The position numbers were made by a program, and so were the translations under genes. A stretch of 64,000 bases of DNA from an uncultured Fibrobacter sp. (GTDB lineage: Bacteria; Fibrobacterota; Fibrobacteria; Fibrobacterales; Fibrobacteraceae): contig CAKUTF010000006.1 of NCBI GenBank assembly GCA_934691725.1, positions 37,394 through 101,393 of the forward strand, written 5' to 3'. The notes under the pieces are model-generated. The model saw nothing but the letters and a program-made list of their open reading frames with translations. It had not been told where the DNA came from and made no database searches. Positions 16,803 through 26,337 of the stretch are shown in pieces; positions within the stretch are counted from its first letter, which is position 1, and each line of letters opens with the position of its first letter.

Positions 16803-18703
16803 TATTCGCTTTTCTGATCGTCCAGGCGATTTTGAATTTAGCGCTTGTCCGCGCAAATCCCGATGCCGAAGGAATCTATCTTTTTACGCCGCAGCTCGTA
16901 CCATTCGTCTGCGCACTGCCGTTTCTGTTTTCAAAAAAAATCCGAAGCCGGTTTTCAAAAGTTCTCGGCATCTTTTGTGGGACAGGATTCCTTTCGCTAG
17001 CCATCGACTACCTGCTGCGAACGCATGTCGGGCTTTTCCAGCTCTGCGCCGTTTTCATCCCGCTTTTCCTCTTCGGGCTGTTTCGGTTTGCCGTCTGGAA
17101 TTTTCACCGCATCCGGGAACGGGAATCGCGTTTCGCGCTTCTTGTCTGTAGCATCGGCTGGGGATTTTATGCGCTCGCATTCCCCCCGCTTCCTCTAGGC
17201 CCCGGCGCTCTGGTTTTCCTTGTCCCATGGTTCCTCGTCCTTTTACGATCCGGAATGCAGACCGCCCTTTTCGCATCGTTCTGGTCGGGATTCCTATACA
17301 ACGTCATCAACTACTACTGGATTTACAACGTGATGAATGTCGGACCGGCGGTCCTGATTTTCATCGGACTGATTCTCCTCATTTCCTACTTCAGCGTTTA
17401 CAATACGATAGCCGCCGCGGTATTTGTCAAGGCGAGAGACGCCAAGGTCAAGAATTTTCCCCTGTTCCTTGTGCTGTTTCCGCTGTTCTATGCCGGACTG
17501 GAAATGACGCGGAGCATCGGGGATTTCAGCTTTCCGTGGAGCCATCTCGGATACGCTTTCGGCAAGCAGCTCGAACTTCTCCAGGCGCTGTCGCTCGTCG
17601 GCGTTTTCGGCTATACGGCGCTTGTCATCGCAAGCAATCTGGCTGTCGCCGTCGCCTTTATAAAAAAGAAAAAAGTTCTCTTCGCCGTGCCGATTCTCCT
17701 TTTCGCTGCCCTCTGGGGCTACGGCTCAGCAAGGCTTTCCACGAAAGAAGCTTCCCCATTTTATGCGGATGATTCCACGGAAATTCCAACCGTCGCCATC
17801 GTGCAGCCAAATATCGGACAGACAAGCAAGTGGAGCAAAGCCTATTACGATTCCGTTGTCCAGAAAACATGGAGCCTTGCAAACGACAGCATCGACTGGG
17901 ATTCGGACGCCCCGGACCTTATCGTCTTTCCGGAAACGGCCATCCCGGACTTTTTGCGCAAGCGGTCCCGCGAAAAGGATTGGATTTTCAACCGCATCAA
18001 GGACACGCGGACAAGCCTCTTTATCGGGACGCTCGACTACGACAGGAACGGCAAGCCTCCGCGACCGGTGAACCTCTACAACAGCGGCTTCCTCTTTAAA
18101 CCCGGCGAAACCGGATACACGCGCTACATCAAGACGCATCTCGTCCCGTTCAGCGAAAGGATTCCCTTCGACGATATTTTTTCCATCTTGAACTATGTCG
18201 ATGTCGGACAGGGAAATTTCGTTCCGGGGAATGAGCGGCCCGTTTTCGAACCGTTTTCCTGGAGTCCTTTCATCTGCTACGAAACGATCTACGGCATGGA
18301 AATCCGCAGCGCGATCCGAAACGGTTCCCGGCTGATGGTCGATATCACGAACGATGGCTGGTTCGGGAAAAGCACAGCCGCGGCACAGCACCTGAACCAA
18401 ATCCGCTACCGCGTCATCGAAAGCGGCTACCCGGCTGTACGTTGCACCAACACAGGAATTTCCGCATTCATCGACCAGTTCGGCAACGAAGACATGAAAA
18501 CGGAGCTCTACACGGAACGCGTCATCACGCGAAAAGTTCCGCTCCGCAGCAGGGATACGCTCTACTTCCACATCGGGGACGCGGTCGAATACGGGCTTCT
18601 CGGATTTTTCTTCGCCTATTTGGTTGCGCTCTGGGGATTTTCCAGATACGGCTTGCCGCCGAAACTAGTCTTTACGCAAAAGGCTTTCCCGAAGCTAGCT
18701 TAA
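16799..18703 (+). CDS. lnt: Apolipoprotein N-acyltransferase
   Basis: The 634-residue inner-membrane enzyme adds the third acyl chain to the N-terminal Cys of lipoproteins. An N-terminal set of hydrophobic helices precedes a periplasmic nitrilase-like domain whose catalytic triad is visible: Glu in VFPETAIPD, Lys in YIKTHLVPFSERIPF, Cys in PFICYETIYG. It is about 100 residues longer than usual, from an extra hydrophobic N-terminal region. Its presence agrees with the many lipoproteins in the window. Translationally coupled to rsmI. Confidence 0.94.
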   Translation: MIFAFLIVQAILNLALVRANPDAEGIYLFTPQLVPFVCALPFLFSKKIRSRFSKVLGIFCGTGFLSLAIDYLLRTHVGLFQLCAVFIPLFLFGLFRFAVWNFHRIRERESRFALLVCSIGWGFYALAFPPLPLGPGALVFLVPWFLVLLRSGMQTALFASFWSGFLYNVINYYWIYNVMNVGPAVLIFIGLILLISYFSVYNTIAAAVFVKARDAKVKNFPLFLVLFPLFYAGLEMTRSIGDFSFPWSHLGYAFGKQLELLQALSLVGVFGYTALVIASNLAVAVAFIKKKKVLFAVPILLFAALWGYGSARLSTKEASPFYADDSTEIPTVAIVQPNIGQTSKWSKAYYDSVVQKTWSLANDSIDWDSDAPDLIVFPETAIPDFLRKRSREKDWIFNRIKDTRTSLFIGTLDYDRNGKPPRPVNLYNSGFLFKPGETGYTRYIKTHLVPFSERIPFDDIFSILNYVDVGQGNFVPGNERPVFEPFSWSPFICYETIYGMEIRSAIRNGSRLMVDITNDGWFGKSTAAAQHLNQIRYRVIESGYPAVRCTNTGISAFIDQFGNEDMKTELYTERVITRKVPLRSRDTLYFHIGDAVEYGLLGFFFAYLVALWGFSRYGLPPKLVFTQKAFPKLA

Positions 18704-18721
18704 AGGCCGTACGAATGTCCG

Positions 18722-19924
18722 TTAGATGCCGGAAGCGTTTCCGAGGATATACCGGACCGTCTTTTCCAAATCCGCCTGTTGCCGTTTGCTCACTTCCGCA
18801 TACCGGTCCTCGGATTTTAAAGAACGCTCCAAATACCCCCTCCTCGTATCCAACAGCTGAATCATCCGATTCCGGATTTCGCTCTCGGAATAAGGATCGA
18901 AATACAGCGCAGCGTCCCCGCAGATTTCTGGAATCGACGTAGAACCGCTCGCCGCCACCGGGACGCCATAGCGCATCGACTGCATCGGCGGATAGCCAAA
19001 GCCTTCGTTGAGCGACGGAAAGATGAACGCATACGCATTTTGGTGCAGCAGCTCAAGCCGTTCCGTTTCCACGTAATCCAAAAAGACGAACCGCTCCGGA
19101 TGGCGGAGATTTTTCCGATAGACTTTCGGATTCGGCACGCCCGTCACGACGGCCTTGAAATCCGGCACATCCTTCAGAAACGTTTCGGCAAGCCCGTCAA
19201 AAGCCTTTACCGCCAAAAGGTTGTTCTTTTCCCAGCGCGCTCCGCTTGTCAAGAGAAAATAATTTTTCGGAGAGACGCCGACAGGAAGCGTTCCCATGGG
19301 TTCGACTTCCAGCATCGGGCTGTAAAACACCGGAATTTCCACGTGCGAAAGTTCCGGGAAAAAATTCCGAATCGAAGCGCGGCTGTGCTCGCTCACCGTA
19401 ATCGCAAAAACTTTCCCCGCCGCAATCCGATGCGCGAGACGTTCATACTTCGGCTTGTAAAAATACTTCTTCCACAGCTCGCGGTAACGCACAAGCGCTT
19501 CCGCCTTCTGCAAAAAACTCCTTGCGAATTGAATTCCCTGCGGGCTGTACTTCATTTCTAGCGCGCGCACGCCGTGCCACGTAAAGACGAACCGCGAAAC
19601 GAAAACGTCCCACTTCTTCTCTAACGAATAAAGCGGCGTATAGAACGTATCGATTCGGTTTTCATCGATTATTTGCTGCGGCAACTTTTTGCGAACGTCA
19701 AAAAGAGGAACCCGATACTTTTTACAGGCGGAAACGATTTTCGGGTCCAGATATTTTCCCGAATCAAAAACCGCAGAAAGGCGAACTTCCGAAGAAAGCG
19801 GTTTCGCACTTTCAAACAGCCTGTCCAAAATCGCAAAGAACACGACTTCGCCATACGAGCCGCCGCCGTGAAATTTCGCATTGTGGATGGGCTGCACCGC
19901 GACCAGGTTGTAGAGCAGGTTCAT
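18722..19924 (-). CDS. Glycosyltransferase family 4 (group 1) protein
   Basis: The 400-residue GT-B glycosyltransferase likely transfers a sugar onto a lipid-linked polysaccharide or LPS core. The C-terminal nucleotide-sugar domain shows the usual FPSLNEGFGYPPMQSMRYGVPV block with the EGFG Glu, and GSTSIPEICGDAALYFDP. The start at 19924 is preferred: it overlaps the preceding stop as ATGA and has GGGG 8 bases upstream, although an ATG 18 bases earlier is also in frame. It is the last gene of the polysaccharide cluster on this strand. Confidence 0.85.
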   Translation of the reverse strand: MNLLYNLVAVQPIHNAKFHGGGSYGEVVFFAILDRLFESAKPLSSEVRLSAVFDSGKYLDPKIVSACKKYRVPLFDVRKKLPQQIIDENRIDTFYTPLYSLEKKWDVFVSRFVFTWHGVRALEMKYSPQGIQFARSFLQKAEALVRYRELWKKYFYKPKYERLAHRIAAGKVFAITVSEHSRASIRNFFPELSHVEIPVFYSPMLEVEPMGTLPVGVSPKNYFLLTSGARWEKNNLLAVKAFDGLAETFLKDVPDFKAVVTGVPNPKVYRKNLRHPERFVFLDYVETERLELLHQNAYAFIFPSLNEGFGYPPMQSMRYGVPVAASGSTSIPEICGDAALYFDPYSESEIRNRMIQLLDTRRGYLERSLKSEDRYAEVSKRQQADLEKTVRYILGNASGI

Positions 19925-20931
19925 CGAATTTTCCCCAGCCATTCAAGCGGGCGAACGAGAATGGGCATTTTGCGATACAGGAACGCAAGCGTTCGCGCAA
20001 AGGCGTAAGACCGCACGACATCCGCCCCGAAAGTTCCCAATTTTTTCGTCTGGAACAGGAAAGCGTCCTTCGCATTTCGGATGACGGAATCGTAATAGGC
20101 GTTGATATGGATATTTTTGTCGCTATCCACCGCCACCGGGATATTTTTCAATTCCGTATAAAAATTTTTCCGCAGAATCTTTGGCAAAAAGGCGTCCATC
20201 GAATCCGGGACAGGGCGACCGCAAGGATCGATAATCCGCGATCCGAAGAAATGGAGAATCTTTGCGTTTGGCAAGAAGCGCTTGCCGTAAGCGAGCTGGC
20301 AATTCCACTCGCCGGGCATCTTCCGGATTTTATAGCCGAACGAAAAATCCGTTTCGGCAAGAGACGCCATGTCGTATGGGTAGTTTTTGGAAACCGAATA
20401 CTCCCAAAGCTCGTGCCACTTCTTAAAAAACGCTCGCACTTCCGGCGTGTCGCTCGCAAACATCACGCCACCGTTAAAAAGCTCATCATTCAAAATCGGA
20501 GAAAAGCCAAGCATCTTCGCCGCGTTCAGCACTTTCTTCCGGTTGATGGCCTTGTGCAAGTTGGTGTGAAAATCGAGCACCGCATAGATTCCGCCGCGCC
20601 ATTCCTCCGGGATATCCAGGTTTCCCACGACAGCGATGTCCGAATCCATATACAGGAAATCCCCATCGACCTCGTTCCGCATGACCGTTTTCAAGTAGCG
20701 CGAACGCTGCATTGGCGAAAGCTTTTCGTCGAGAGGGAGAACCTTCAGCTCATCGACAGCTTCCTTCAGCACGGCGCGTTTTCCCGTAAGCGTTTCCGCT
20801 GTCCTGTCGTCCGTGAGCATCGTGACGAAAGCTTTCGGGTTGTGACATCTGAGCGACGCAATCGCCACGAGCGTCTGTTCGCAGAAGAAATCCTTCGGGG
20901 AACTGGTCAAGACAAAGAGGTATTTGGTCAT
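19921..20931 (-). CDS. GT8-like glycosyltransferase (copy 1)
   Basis: This 336-residue cytoplasmic GT-A enzyme has a DxD metal/nucleotide-sugar motif in FLYMDSDIAVVGN, preceded by RSRYLKTVMRN, and later LFNGGVMFA and MPGEWNCQ blocks. Its closest relative in the window is the gene at 23148-24089, which shares all these blocks in the same order, so the two arose by duplication. The start at 20931 follows a TATTTT hexamer by 7 bases. Sugar specificity unknown. Confidence 0.8.
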   Translation of the reverse strand: MTKYLFVLTSSPKDFFCEQTLVAIASLRCHNPKAFVTMLTDDRTAETLTGKRAVLKEAVDELKVLPLDEKLSPMQRSRYLKTVMRNEVDGDFLYMDSDIAVVGNLDIPEEWRGGIYAVLDFHTNLHKAINRKKVLNAAKMLGFSPILNDELFNGGVMFASDTPEVRAFFKKWHELWEYSVSKNYPYDMASLAETDFSFGYKIRKMPGEWNCQLAYGKRFLPNAKILHFFGSRIIDPCGRPVPDSMDAFLPKILRKNFYTELKNIPVAVDSDKNIHINAYYDSVIRNAKDAFLFQTKKLGTFGADVVRSYAFARTLAFLYRKMPILVRPLEWLGKIR

Positions 20932-20968
20932 GGGACTAAAAATAGAAAACGGGAAGAATTGAAATTCC

Positions 20969-22432
20969 TTATTGCATTCGTTTTTTGGACAAGCCCTGCC
21001 ACCAAAAAGTTCCGGCAATTCCCAAAAGGAGAACGGCATACAGAATTCCTTTTGAAAAAAGCGATGGGGAACAGAATCTATTTCCAATCAAATAGATACC
21101 GGCAAAAAGCAATATCCAAATCCCCTGGACCATCAAACGTCCCTGGTATGGCCAATATCCCATTCGACGCAAGTACAGATTCATCCAGATACACTGTAAA
21201 ATCTGATACGACATAGAAGACACTGCCGCTCCGGCAATTCCCAAAAACGGGATCAACAAGACATTCATCAAAATCGCAAAGACCAGGGAAACGACATTCA
21301 TCCCGAGCATAAATTTGCTTTTTCCAAGCCCGTTAATAACCGCACCGGAAAGCCCCCAAAAGCCATTGAGCAAATTACCGAGCATCAAGATTCCCAAAAC
21401 CGCGACGGGATTTTCTTTTGTGATAAAAGACTTTCCGGCAATCATCATCGTCTGTTCCGGGAAAAGAATGATGAAAAAACCTATCGCCAACTGGATAAGA
21501 GTCACCATGGAAACGCAATAGGAATAGACAGGCTTTAAATCTGTTTCTAGACGATTTTTAGACATTCCCGCAACCACCGGCTGCAGAATCGGATTGTAAC
21601 TTTGGCGAACTGTTTTTAATCCATTTGAAATTGTAACCATCACTGCGTAAATTCCGGCAGCTTCCGGACCGATCAAAACCAAAACCATCCACAAATCAAC
21701 GCGGAGCAAAAAGGCCGAAACGACTTCGGAAAAACCTATCGGAAGCGAAAAATCTAAAAGTTCTCGGGGAATTTTCTTCTTGGCGGTCCAATTAATTCCA
21801 GGGAACTGCCTTTTCATCAAGACAGCATACACCATAACACCTAGAACATTGGAGACAAACAATCCTACCGGGAGAGAAAGCTTATCGGCAAAACCGCCAA
21901 AATACAGACACAGGGCAACCAGCGGAGCAAAAGTCGTAACGGCAAAATCATTGATGAAAATCTTGTATTGTGGATGGAGGTTTCCTTCAGACGCCCCGGC
22001 GAAAAGCAATAACACCGTATAAGGCGTAACCGAAAGCATATACAAGGAAATTTCCCGCGACGAGAGCATGGAAAGCCCCGAAAAAAAACGTTGCAGGTCA
22101 AAAAAGGACCCAAGCCAAAATACGGAAGAAATCAAAAACGCCAAAATAATGACAAGCCTCAAGGATTCGACAATTCCCTCGTGGGAAGGACGACCGCATA
22201 TCAAGTTTTGCGGCAAATAGCGATGCATCCCCTTGTCAAACCCCAAAACCGCCACACGGCTAAGCGTGAATACCAAAAGTTGCGTCGAAACATAGACGCC
22301 GAAGATTTCCTTGCCAAAAACACGAGCGATAATGATGGTCAAAATCGGAGCAACAACCTTTAAAGCTGTTCCGCCAAAAGTAAACAAAGTACTCCGCATT
22401 AAAAAGCGCTGGTCTGTCTGTATGGAATTCAT
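20969..22432 (-). CDS. Oligosaccharide flippase (Wzx-like, MATE/MVF fold)
   Basis: The 487-residue protein has 12-14 hydrophobic helices and the features of polysaccharide export flippases of the Wzx/RfbX type: an N-terminal STLFTFGGTALKVVAPILTI segment and a mid-protein ALLIRVDLWMVLVL-like helix with a charged residue. It would move lipid-linked repeat units across the inner membrane. The upstream gene stop overlaps its ATG (ATGA). Composition is more A/T-rich than the flanks. Confidence 0.85.
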   Translation of the reverse strand: MNSIQTDQRFLMRSTLFTFGGTALKVVAPILTIIIARVFGKEIFGVYVSTQLLVFTLSRVAVLGFDKGMHRYLPQNLICGRPSHEGIVESLRLVIILAFLISSVFWLGSFFDLQRFFSGLSMLSSREISLYMLSVTPYTVLLLFAGASEGNLHPQYKIFINDFAVTTFAPLVALCLYFGGFADKLSLPVGLFVSNVLGVMVYAVLMKRQFPGINWTAKKKIPRELLDFSLPIGFSEVVSAFLLRVDLWMVLVLIGPEAAGIYAVMVTISNGLKTVRQSYNPILQPVVAGMSKNRLETDLKPVYSYCVSMVTLIQLAIGFFIILFPEQTMMIAGKSFITKENPVAVLGILMLGNLLNGFWGLSGAVINGLGKSKFMLGMNVVSLVFAILMNVLLIPFLGIAGAAVSSMSYQILQCIWMNLYLRRMGYWPYQGRLMVQGIWILLFAGIYLIGNRFCSPSLFSKGILYAVLLLGIAGTFWWQGLSKKRMQ

Positions 22433-23058
22433 TCTCTAACTGCATTTTTCAAAAAATCACGAAGCCAATGGTTGACTTCATACTGATTCACAATCTCGGC
22501 ATCGATATCCTCATAGGGCATACGCATAAATTCTTCCAGTCCTTCTAGGTTAGAATCGCGGATAATATAGATATTCGAAGGATGGTAAAAATCCATTTTT
22601 TCTATTGCGGAACAGTTCGTTATCAGCTTTTTCCTTAAGAAAAGCGCATCAAACGAATAAACTCTAAAATTTCTACTCTTCAAATACTGAATGGATCTTT
22701 TAATACCGTTCTCATCGGGATCCCAGCGAGACAAAGGATTCCACAGAAAGATGTCTTTCCCGCCGGCCTTCCTAAACCGCCAATCCATCAGGCGATATTC
22801 TTTAAACCCGCAACAATCCCAGAAAAGAATTTTTCCCTTGGAGGCATTCAAAAGCAACTTTCGCGTTTTCCTTGTATATCGGAAGAGATACGCCAACCGA
22901 AACATATGTAAAAAGAGGAATATCCCGTACAAAGCATAGGAACAGGAATTTTTTTGCAAATTCAACGGTATTGGTTTTACATTTTCCAGGACAATCCCAT
23001 CAATAACAAACTTTGCAGCCTGAAACTTTGGCTGATAGACAACGAATAACTTTTCCAT
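22429..23058 (-). CDS. LPS-biosynthesis-type protein, probably internally deleted
   Basis: The 209-residue product starts MEKLFVVYQPKFQAAKFVID. It contains a LLLNASKGKILFWDCCGF segment and ends with a block (KKLITNCSAIEKMDFYHPSN) that I recognise from the C-terminus of a roughly 300-residue family of LPS/surface polysaccharide proteins. In that family about 100 residues normally separate the two blocks; here FRVYSFD runs directly into ALFLRKKLITN. An in-frame internal deletion is likely, so the protein may be inactive. Family assignment is from memory of the motifs. The next gene overlaps its stop by 4 bases. Confidence 0.55.
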   Translation of the reverse strand: MEKLFVVYQPKFQAAKFVIDGIVLENVKPIPLNLQKNSCSYALYGIFLFLHMFRLAYLFRYTRKTRKLLLNASKGKILFWDCCGFKEYRLMDWRFRKAGGKDIFLWNPLSRWDPDENGIKRSIQYLKSRNFRVYSFDALFLRKKLITNCSAIEKMDFYHPSNIYIIRDSNLEGLEEFMRMPYEDIDAEIVNQYEVNHWLRDFLKNAVRE

Positions 23059-23147
23059 ACCATACCCTTTTGTAAAAAATCAGAAAATTCCGATTCAACA
23101 AGAAATATAGTTTTTCGCAAACATATTCGGTCTATCGTTTTCAATAT

Positions 23148-24089
23148 TCAGAAACCATTTTTGTCAAAATTAAGAAACTTTCCTCGCAAGAAGAACAAAG
23201 GAAATTTTGCTTTAGGATTCAGTTCCTTTGGCGCACCATAGAATCCGCTTTTTGCCGAATAGGCAAGTTGCAATATATTCGCATCTATCCGCTCTTCTTT
23301 CTTTATTTTTCTAAAAACCGTACTTGTCATCAGAGGGTGCGGTTCTTTTTTCCCGGCCATCCCCGAGCCGAAAAAATGGATTATTTTCGCCCTGCAAAGC
23401 AACGGGTAGATAGTCTTTACCCGATACAGATGGTTGTAGGCTTCTCGGACTTGGCAATTCCACTCGCCGGGAAGTTCGCGTATCGGAAAGCCCAATCGAT
23501 GGTTGCTTTCATTGAGCGAAAACTGGTCGGTATAGATGGAATGTTCCGTACAAAAAAGGTAAAGTTCATGCCACTTGTTGAAAAAATTTCTTGCAATGGC
23601 GTTATCCCTGGCAAAGATGACACCGCTGTTAAAATAAAGATTTTCCAACGACATAGAGAAATTTAGTTTCAAGAGACTTCTCTTAAATCGCTCGTTTTTC
23701 ATACGGTACCTGTCTTTTTCCCGTGCATGCAAATCAGCGACAAGAGCGATGTCTCCTACATCGCGCGGGATTTCCAAAGATTCAGCAACCACCGTATCGC
23801 CATCCAAATACAGGAAATCCCCTTCTATATGGTTGCGCATATTTGTCTTCAGTAGTCGGGATCGCATCAAGGGAGAAATTTTTTCCGGAAAAGAAATTAC
23901 CTTATATTCATTCACCAGTTTTTTTATTTCAGAACGAAATCCAACAAGATTCGCGTCCGTTACATCATCGACAAGCAATGAGATAAATGCCAGAGGATTG
24001 CAATGTCGAAGCGTCATCGCGGACAGAAGTGTCTGCTCGTAATAAATGTCCTCGTTTCCACTGACCAGTACATAGAGAAATTTTGTCAT
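23148..24089 (-). CDS. GT8-like glycosyltransferase (copy 2)
   Basis: This 313-residue protein is a paralogue of the gene at 19921-20931. It has the same start (MTKFLYVLVSG), the RSRLLKTNMRN block, a DxD-type motif (YLDGDTVVAE, here DGD rather than DSD), LYFNSGVIFA and LPGEWNCQ. It probably adds a sugar to the same polysaccharide at another position. The C-terminal 60 residues diverge and are basic. It lies at the head of this minus-strand cluster, with GGAACG before the ATG. Confidence 0.78.
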   Translation of the reverse strand: MTKFLYVLVSGNEDIYYEQTLLSAMTLRHCNPLAFISLLVDDVTDANLVGFRSEIKKLVNEYKVISFPEKISPLMRSRLLKTNMRNHIEGDFLYLDGDTVVAESLEIPRDVGDIALVADLHAREKDRYRMKNERFKRSLLKLNFSMSLENLYFNSGVIFARDNAIARNFFNKWHELYLFCTEHSIYTDQFSLNESNHRLGFPIRELPGEWNCQVREAYNHLYRVKTIYPLLCRAKIIHFFGSGMAGKKEPHPLMTSTVFRKIKKEERIDANILQLAYSAKSGFYGAPKELNPKAKFPLFFLRGKFLNFDKNGF

Positions 24090-24253
24090 CGTTCCATTCT
24101 TTTGAAAGTTATAGAAATCATTGCAAAATATACAAACAAAACAAATTTTTATGGGATGGTTTTTATCGCAACGTAAAACGCAACGGCTCTAAAAGGATCG
24201 TCGCCTTGAGGAAAAAATCTTTTTTACACTTCAAACTTTTTATATTCACTATA

Positions 24254-26257
24254 ATGAAAAATTTACTTCGATTATTGTCCAGTTCACCTCTATCCGCATC
24301 TCTTCCCAAGTGGATCCTCGTTTCGCTCGCCTTCTGGATTTCGCACATCCTCTTGCGCGTCCTGCTTCTTTTCCGCGAGAACCCATACGGTTTTCCCTTT
24401 GTCAGCAAGCCGGACTGGTATATCTTCCACGCGATATGCATCGACTTTCTGTGGATAGTCAATTCTCTCGCCGTTTTCCTGCTCGTCCTCTTCCTTGCGA
24501 AAATTATCCGCACAAAATCCGCCAAGGTTCAAGCCCCGAAAAAGTTCCCGTTCGAGACGCTGTGGCTTGCCCTCTACGCGGTCTTCCATTCCGTCGTTCT
24601 CCTGTTCACGCTCCTCGACGACGAAGTACAGCGGTTTCTCGGAAGCCACCTTTCCTTTGGCATCATCAACACGTACAAGGACACTTCTTCGCTCAAGATG
24701 TTCTGGGATTACGTGGCGAACGACGGCTCGGTCCCCTTTCTGCAGTTCTTTGTCCTCGCCTTGATCCTGCCCGCGACTTACGCGGTCTATCGCCTGTTCT
24801 TGCGATGGACTTTTCGAAAGGAAAAACGCTTTGCCACCCGAAAGGCTCTTGTTTCCCTGCTCGCCTTTTACATTTTCTCTTTCCTTTTTGTCCATGTTAT
24901 CTGGACGGGTCATGCCCGGATGACAAAGCTCAAGCCCATCGTTTCGCTAGTCTATGACGAGCTCTTTGAAAAAGGTAACAACGGAAGCCTGGATTTTTCC
25001 GATGCCAGCCGCTACGGGAAATTTTACCAAGATCTGTGGCTAAAAGTCGAGGGCGACTCCCTGTGGGAATTTCCGGCGGATTCCCTTTCTAGGATGCCGC
25101 TATACCGCATTCCCAAAAAGGAACTTCTCGAAAGCGAAGACCTTGCCGCAAAACGCAAGAAAAAGGCGAACTTCATCGTCGTCTTTCTCGAATCCCACCG
25201 CGGACTGAACGTCGGCTACCTGAATCCCGGCGAACCGTCACCTACGCCCTTTCTAGACTCCCTGGCTGCACACGCACGAGCCTTTGATCGCATGTACGCT
25301 AGCGGACTTCCCACGACAGGCGGCATCCTTTCCACGCACACGGGTATTCCCCACCATTCAAGGCTTGCCGAAGCGACCGACCTAGCCCATGTGCGGCTTC
25401 CGAGCTTCGCATCGGTTCTCAAGGATTCGGGATACGTCGCCCACTACTTTTCCGCCGCCGACCCGGCCTGGGACAATCTCGGCGTCTGGATGGCGAAATG
25501 GTATCACGCCGAACATTACGACCGGAACCGCGAAGACGATTCGACATTCTTCGACCATGCGATTTCCTATGTCCGCGACACGCTTTCTAGGCAAGGGACT
25601 CCGTTCCTCGCGACACTTGCGACGCGTTCCAACCATTACCCGTTCAATTTCGCCGCGGGAATGCCCGAAGAAGAAAAGCAGAAACCGCTCACGGAAAGGA
25701 TCAAATATACGATGCGATACGCCGACCGGCAGCTCGCCCGCTTCATCCGCGCTATCAAAGACGAGGAATGGTTTGAAAATACCTACCTGATTATTTTGGC
25801 TGACCACGGATTTCCGCTCGGCGAAAACGGCGTTTCCACGATGACAGGCGGCGGATTTTCCAATGCGACGTGGATTCCGTTCCTTATCGCGGGCAAGGAT
25901 ATTGAAGCCTTGCGGGACACGGTAACGACAGCACAGATTGACATCGCCCCGACCATTCTCGAACTTGCGGGAATCGCCACGCCGAACATTTTCATGGGAC
26001 ACAACCTGCTCCGGGGAACGGGAACAGGGCTTTCGCTCGGAGCGTACTTTCACACCGCAGCCGTCGGGCTAGACGGTTACCGCCTCGTTTCCCCCTACCC
26101 GATTCAAGCGAACGAAAAGCGCTGGCTTTTCGAAGAAAAGGATACGCACCAAAACGCAGATCTTTCGGAGAAAAATCCGGAAACGGAAAAACACCTGGCA
26201 GACATCCTGGATTCCTTGATAAAAATTTCGGATTACACGCTGGAAAGGGGGATGTAA
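24254..26257 (+). CDS. LTA-synthase-like sulfatase-fold membrane protein
   Basis: The 667-residue protein has five N-terminal transmembrane helices and a periplasmic alkaline-phosphatase/sulfatase-fold domain starting near residue 300 (NFIVVFLESHRGLN). The likely nucleophile is the Thr in GLPTTGGILSTHTGI; metal ligands include LADHGFPLGENG. Relatives transfer phosphoglycerol or phosphoethanolamine to envelope glycans. Being next to glycosyltransferases and a flippase, a role in decorating the surface polysaccharide or LPS is plausible. A TATATT hexamer lies 7 bases before the ATG, with no Shine-Dalgarno. Confidence 0.8.
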   Translation: MKNLLRLLSSSPLSASLPKWILVSLAFWISHILLRVLLLFRENPYGFPFVSKPDWYIFHAICIDFLWIVNSLAVFLLVLFLAKIIRTKSAKVQAPKKFPFETLWLALYAVFHSVVLLFTLLDDEVQRFLGSHLSFGIINTYKDTSSLKMFWDYVANDGSVPFLQFFVLALILPATYAVYRLFLRWTFRKEKRFATRKALVSLLAFYIFSFLFVHVIWTGHARMTKLKPIVSLVYDELFEKGNNGSLDFSDASRYGKFYQDLWLKVEGDSLWEFPADSLSRMPLYRIPKKELLESEDLAAKRKKKANFIVVFLESHRGLNVGYLNPGEPSPTPFLDSLAAHARAFDRMYASGLPTTGGILSTHTGIPHHSRLAEATDLAHVRLPSFASVLKDSGYVAHYFSAADPAWDNLGVWMAKWYHAEHYDRNREDDSTFFDHAISYVRDTLSRQGTPFLATLATRSNHYPFNFAAGMPEEEKQKPLTERIKYTMRYADRQLARFIRAIKDEEWFENTYLIILADHGFPLGENGVSTMTGGGFSNATWIPFLIAGKDIEALRDTVTTAQIDIAPTILELAGIATPNIFMGHNLLRGTGTGLSLGAYFHTAAVGLDGYRLVSPYPIQANEKRWLFEEKDTHQNADLSEKNPETEKHLADILDSLIKISDYTLERGM

Positions 26258-26337
26258 AAGCATTCCCGCCCCAATGCCGGTCACATCCTGGAACTCGAAG
26301 GAAAGTCTATTCTTGTGAAATAATCAACCACGAAGCT

